Source: Pseudothauera hydrothermalis (GTDB lineage: Bacteria; Pseudomonadota; Gammaproteobacteria; Burkholderiales; Rhodocyclaceae). Taken from it: 64,000 nucleotides of DNA. This document shows positions 63,789 to 64,000 of the stretch, piece by piece (within the stretch, counting starts at the first letter, position 1; each line of letters starts with the position of its first letter). The notes beneath the pieces were generated by a model. That model did no database searches and was not told where the DNA came from. It saw nothing but the letters and a program-made list of their open reading frames with translations. The stretch is from assembly GCF_003345255.1 (NCBI RefSeq), contig NZ_CP029331.1:2666001-2730000 (forward strand), read 5' to 3'. Both the position numbers and the translations under genes were made by a program.

Positions 63789-64000
63789 TCACCGGGCATC
63801 ATTCAGCTTGACCAACCGCTCACAGGCGCGCGCCAGGGTATCGGATTGCTTGGCAAAGCAGAAACGCACCACGCGCTCGTCATGGCCATCGGCAAAGAAC
63901 GCGGAGAGCGGAATCGCCGCCACACCAATCTCGCGGGTCAGGTACTCGCAAAAGGCGGTGTCCGGCAAATCGGAAAGCGCGTGATAGCGCGCAAGCTGGA
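63789..64000 (-). CDS. Class I aminotransferase, C-terminal part (methionine aminotransferase-like)
   Basis: The last 70 codons of an aminotransferase run off the end of the window. The translated end contains FCEYLTREIGVAAIPLSAFFADG and RVVRFCFAKQSDTLARACERL, which match the C-terminus of the YbdL/methionine aminotransferase group (substrate-carboxylate arginine in VVRFCFAK). The start is outside the window. It lies about 85 bp from the small PP0621-type gene and has the same orientation, as commonly seen beside pilS in Rhodocyclales. Substrate is by analogy only. Confidence 0.8.
   Translation of the reverse strand, partial: QLARYHALSDLPDTAFCEYLTREIGVAAIPLSAFFADGHDERVVRFCFAKQSDTLARACERLVKLNDAR

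Overview
The window is GC-rich chromosomal DNA from a betaproteobacterium, most likely of the Rhodocyclales (Thauera/Azoarcus/Aromatoleum type). Three things suggest this: a neutral general porin of the beta-proteobacterial type, a type IV pilus PilS-PilR pair followed upstream by a small PP0621-like gene, and GTP-dependent PEP carboxykinase plus a MaeB-type malic enzyme in a high-GC, tightly overlapping gene layout. The genus is inferred from gene style and could not be checked by alignment. No rRNA, tRNA or CRISPR array was found.

Layout. 1-2.7 kb: end of uppP, an AmpG-like permease and a RluF-like pseudouridine synthase. 2.7-8.7 kb: one operon for a six-gene Mrp/Pha cation/proton antiporter (A+B fused, C, D, E, F, G). 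9-19.6 kb: an IclR regulator, PBP7-like endopeptidase, patatin, malic enzyme, PEP carboxykinase, an aminotransferase, a lytic transglycosylase, AmpD and a ComEA-like DNA-binding protein. 19.8-29.8 kb: a cobalamin locus. A cobalamin riboswitch lies in front of btuB-btuC-btuD-cobA-cobB-bluB on the minus strand, and cobP-cobT-cobS-cobC diverge from it on the plus strand. 29.9-44.9 kb: a cell-surface glycan locus with msbA, six overlapping minus-strand genes (glycosyltransferases, heptosyltransferase-like GT9, O-antigen-ligase-like protein, polysaccharide deacetylase), then three tandem paralogous glycosyltransferases, a sulfotransferase, ugd and an hldE gene whose second domain has lost its catalytic motifs.

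45-48 kb: porin, then an accessory patch with a REP-associated tyrosine transposase flanked by repeats, a Uma2-family nuclease-like gene and a 153-bp element with 21-bp terminal inverted repeats. A degraded relative of this element lies at 19.65-19.80 kb. 48-60 kb: asnB, the major pilin gene with a clear sigma-54 promoter, a GT-C-type membrane protein, a polyprenyl-phosphate-sugar synthase-like GT2, a DegT-type aminotransferase and a flippase-like protein. A second glycan operon follows on the minus strand (methyltransferase, glycosyltransferase, a methyltransferase broken by an IS630-family insertion, acyltransferase). 60.5-64 kb: pilR, pilS, a small membrane protein and the end of an aminotransferase.

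How it fits together. The cell envelope dominates: undecaprenyl phosphate recycling, murein recycling, lipid A export, LPS/EPS assembly and a type IV pilus. PilS-PilR very probably drives pilA through the sigma-54 promoter seen here. The most interesting candidate system is the set of lipid-linked-sugar genes directly downstream of pilA, which looks like a pilin (or surface) glycosylation pathway. The DNA between pilA and pilR is rearranged, partly low in GC, and interrupted by mobile DNA.
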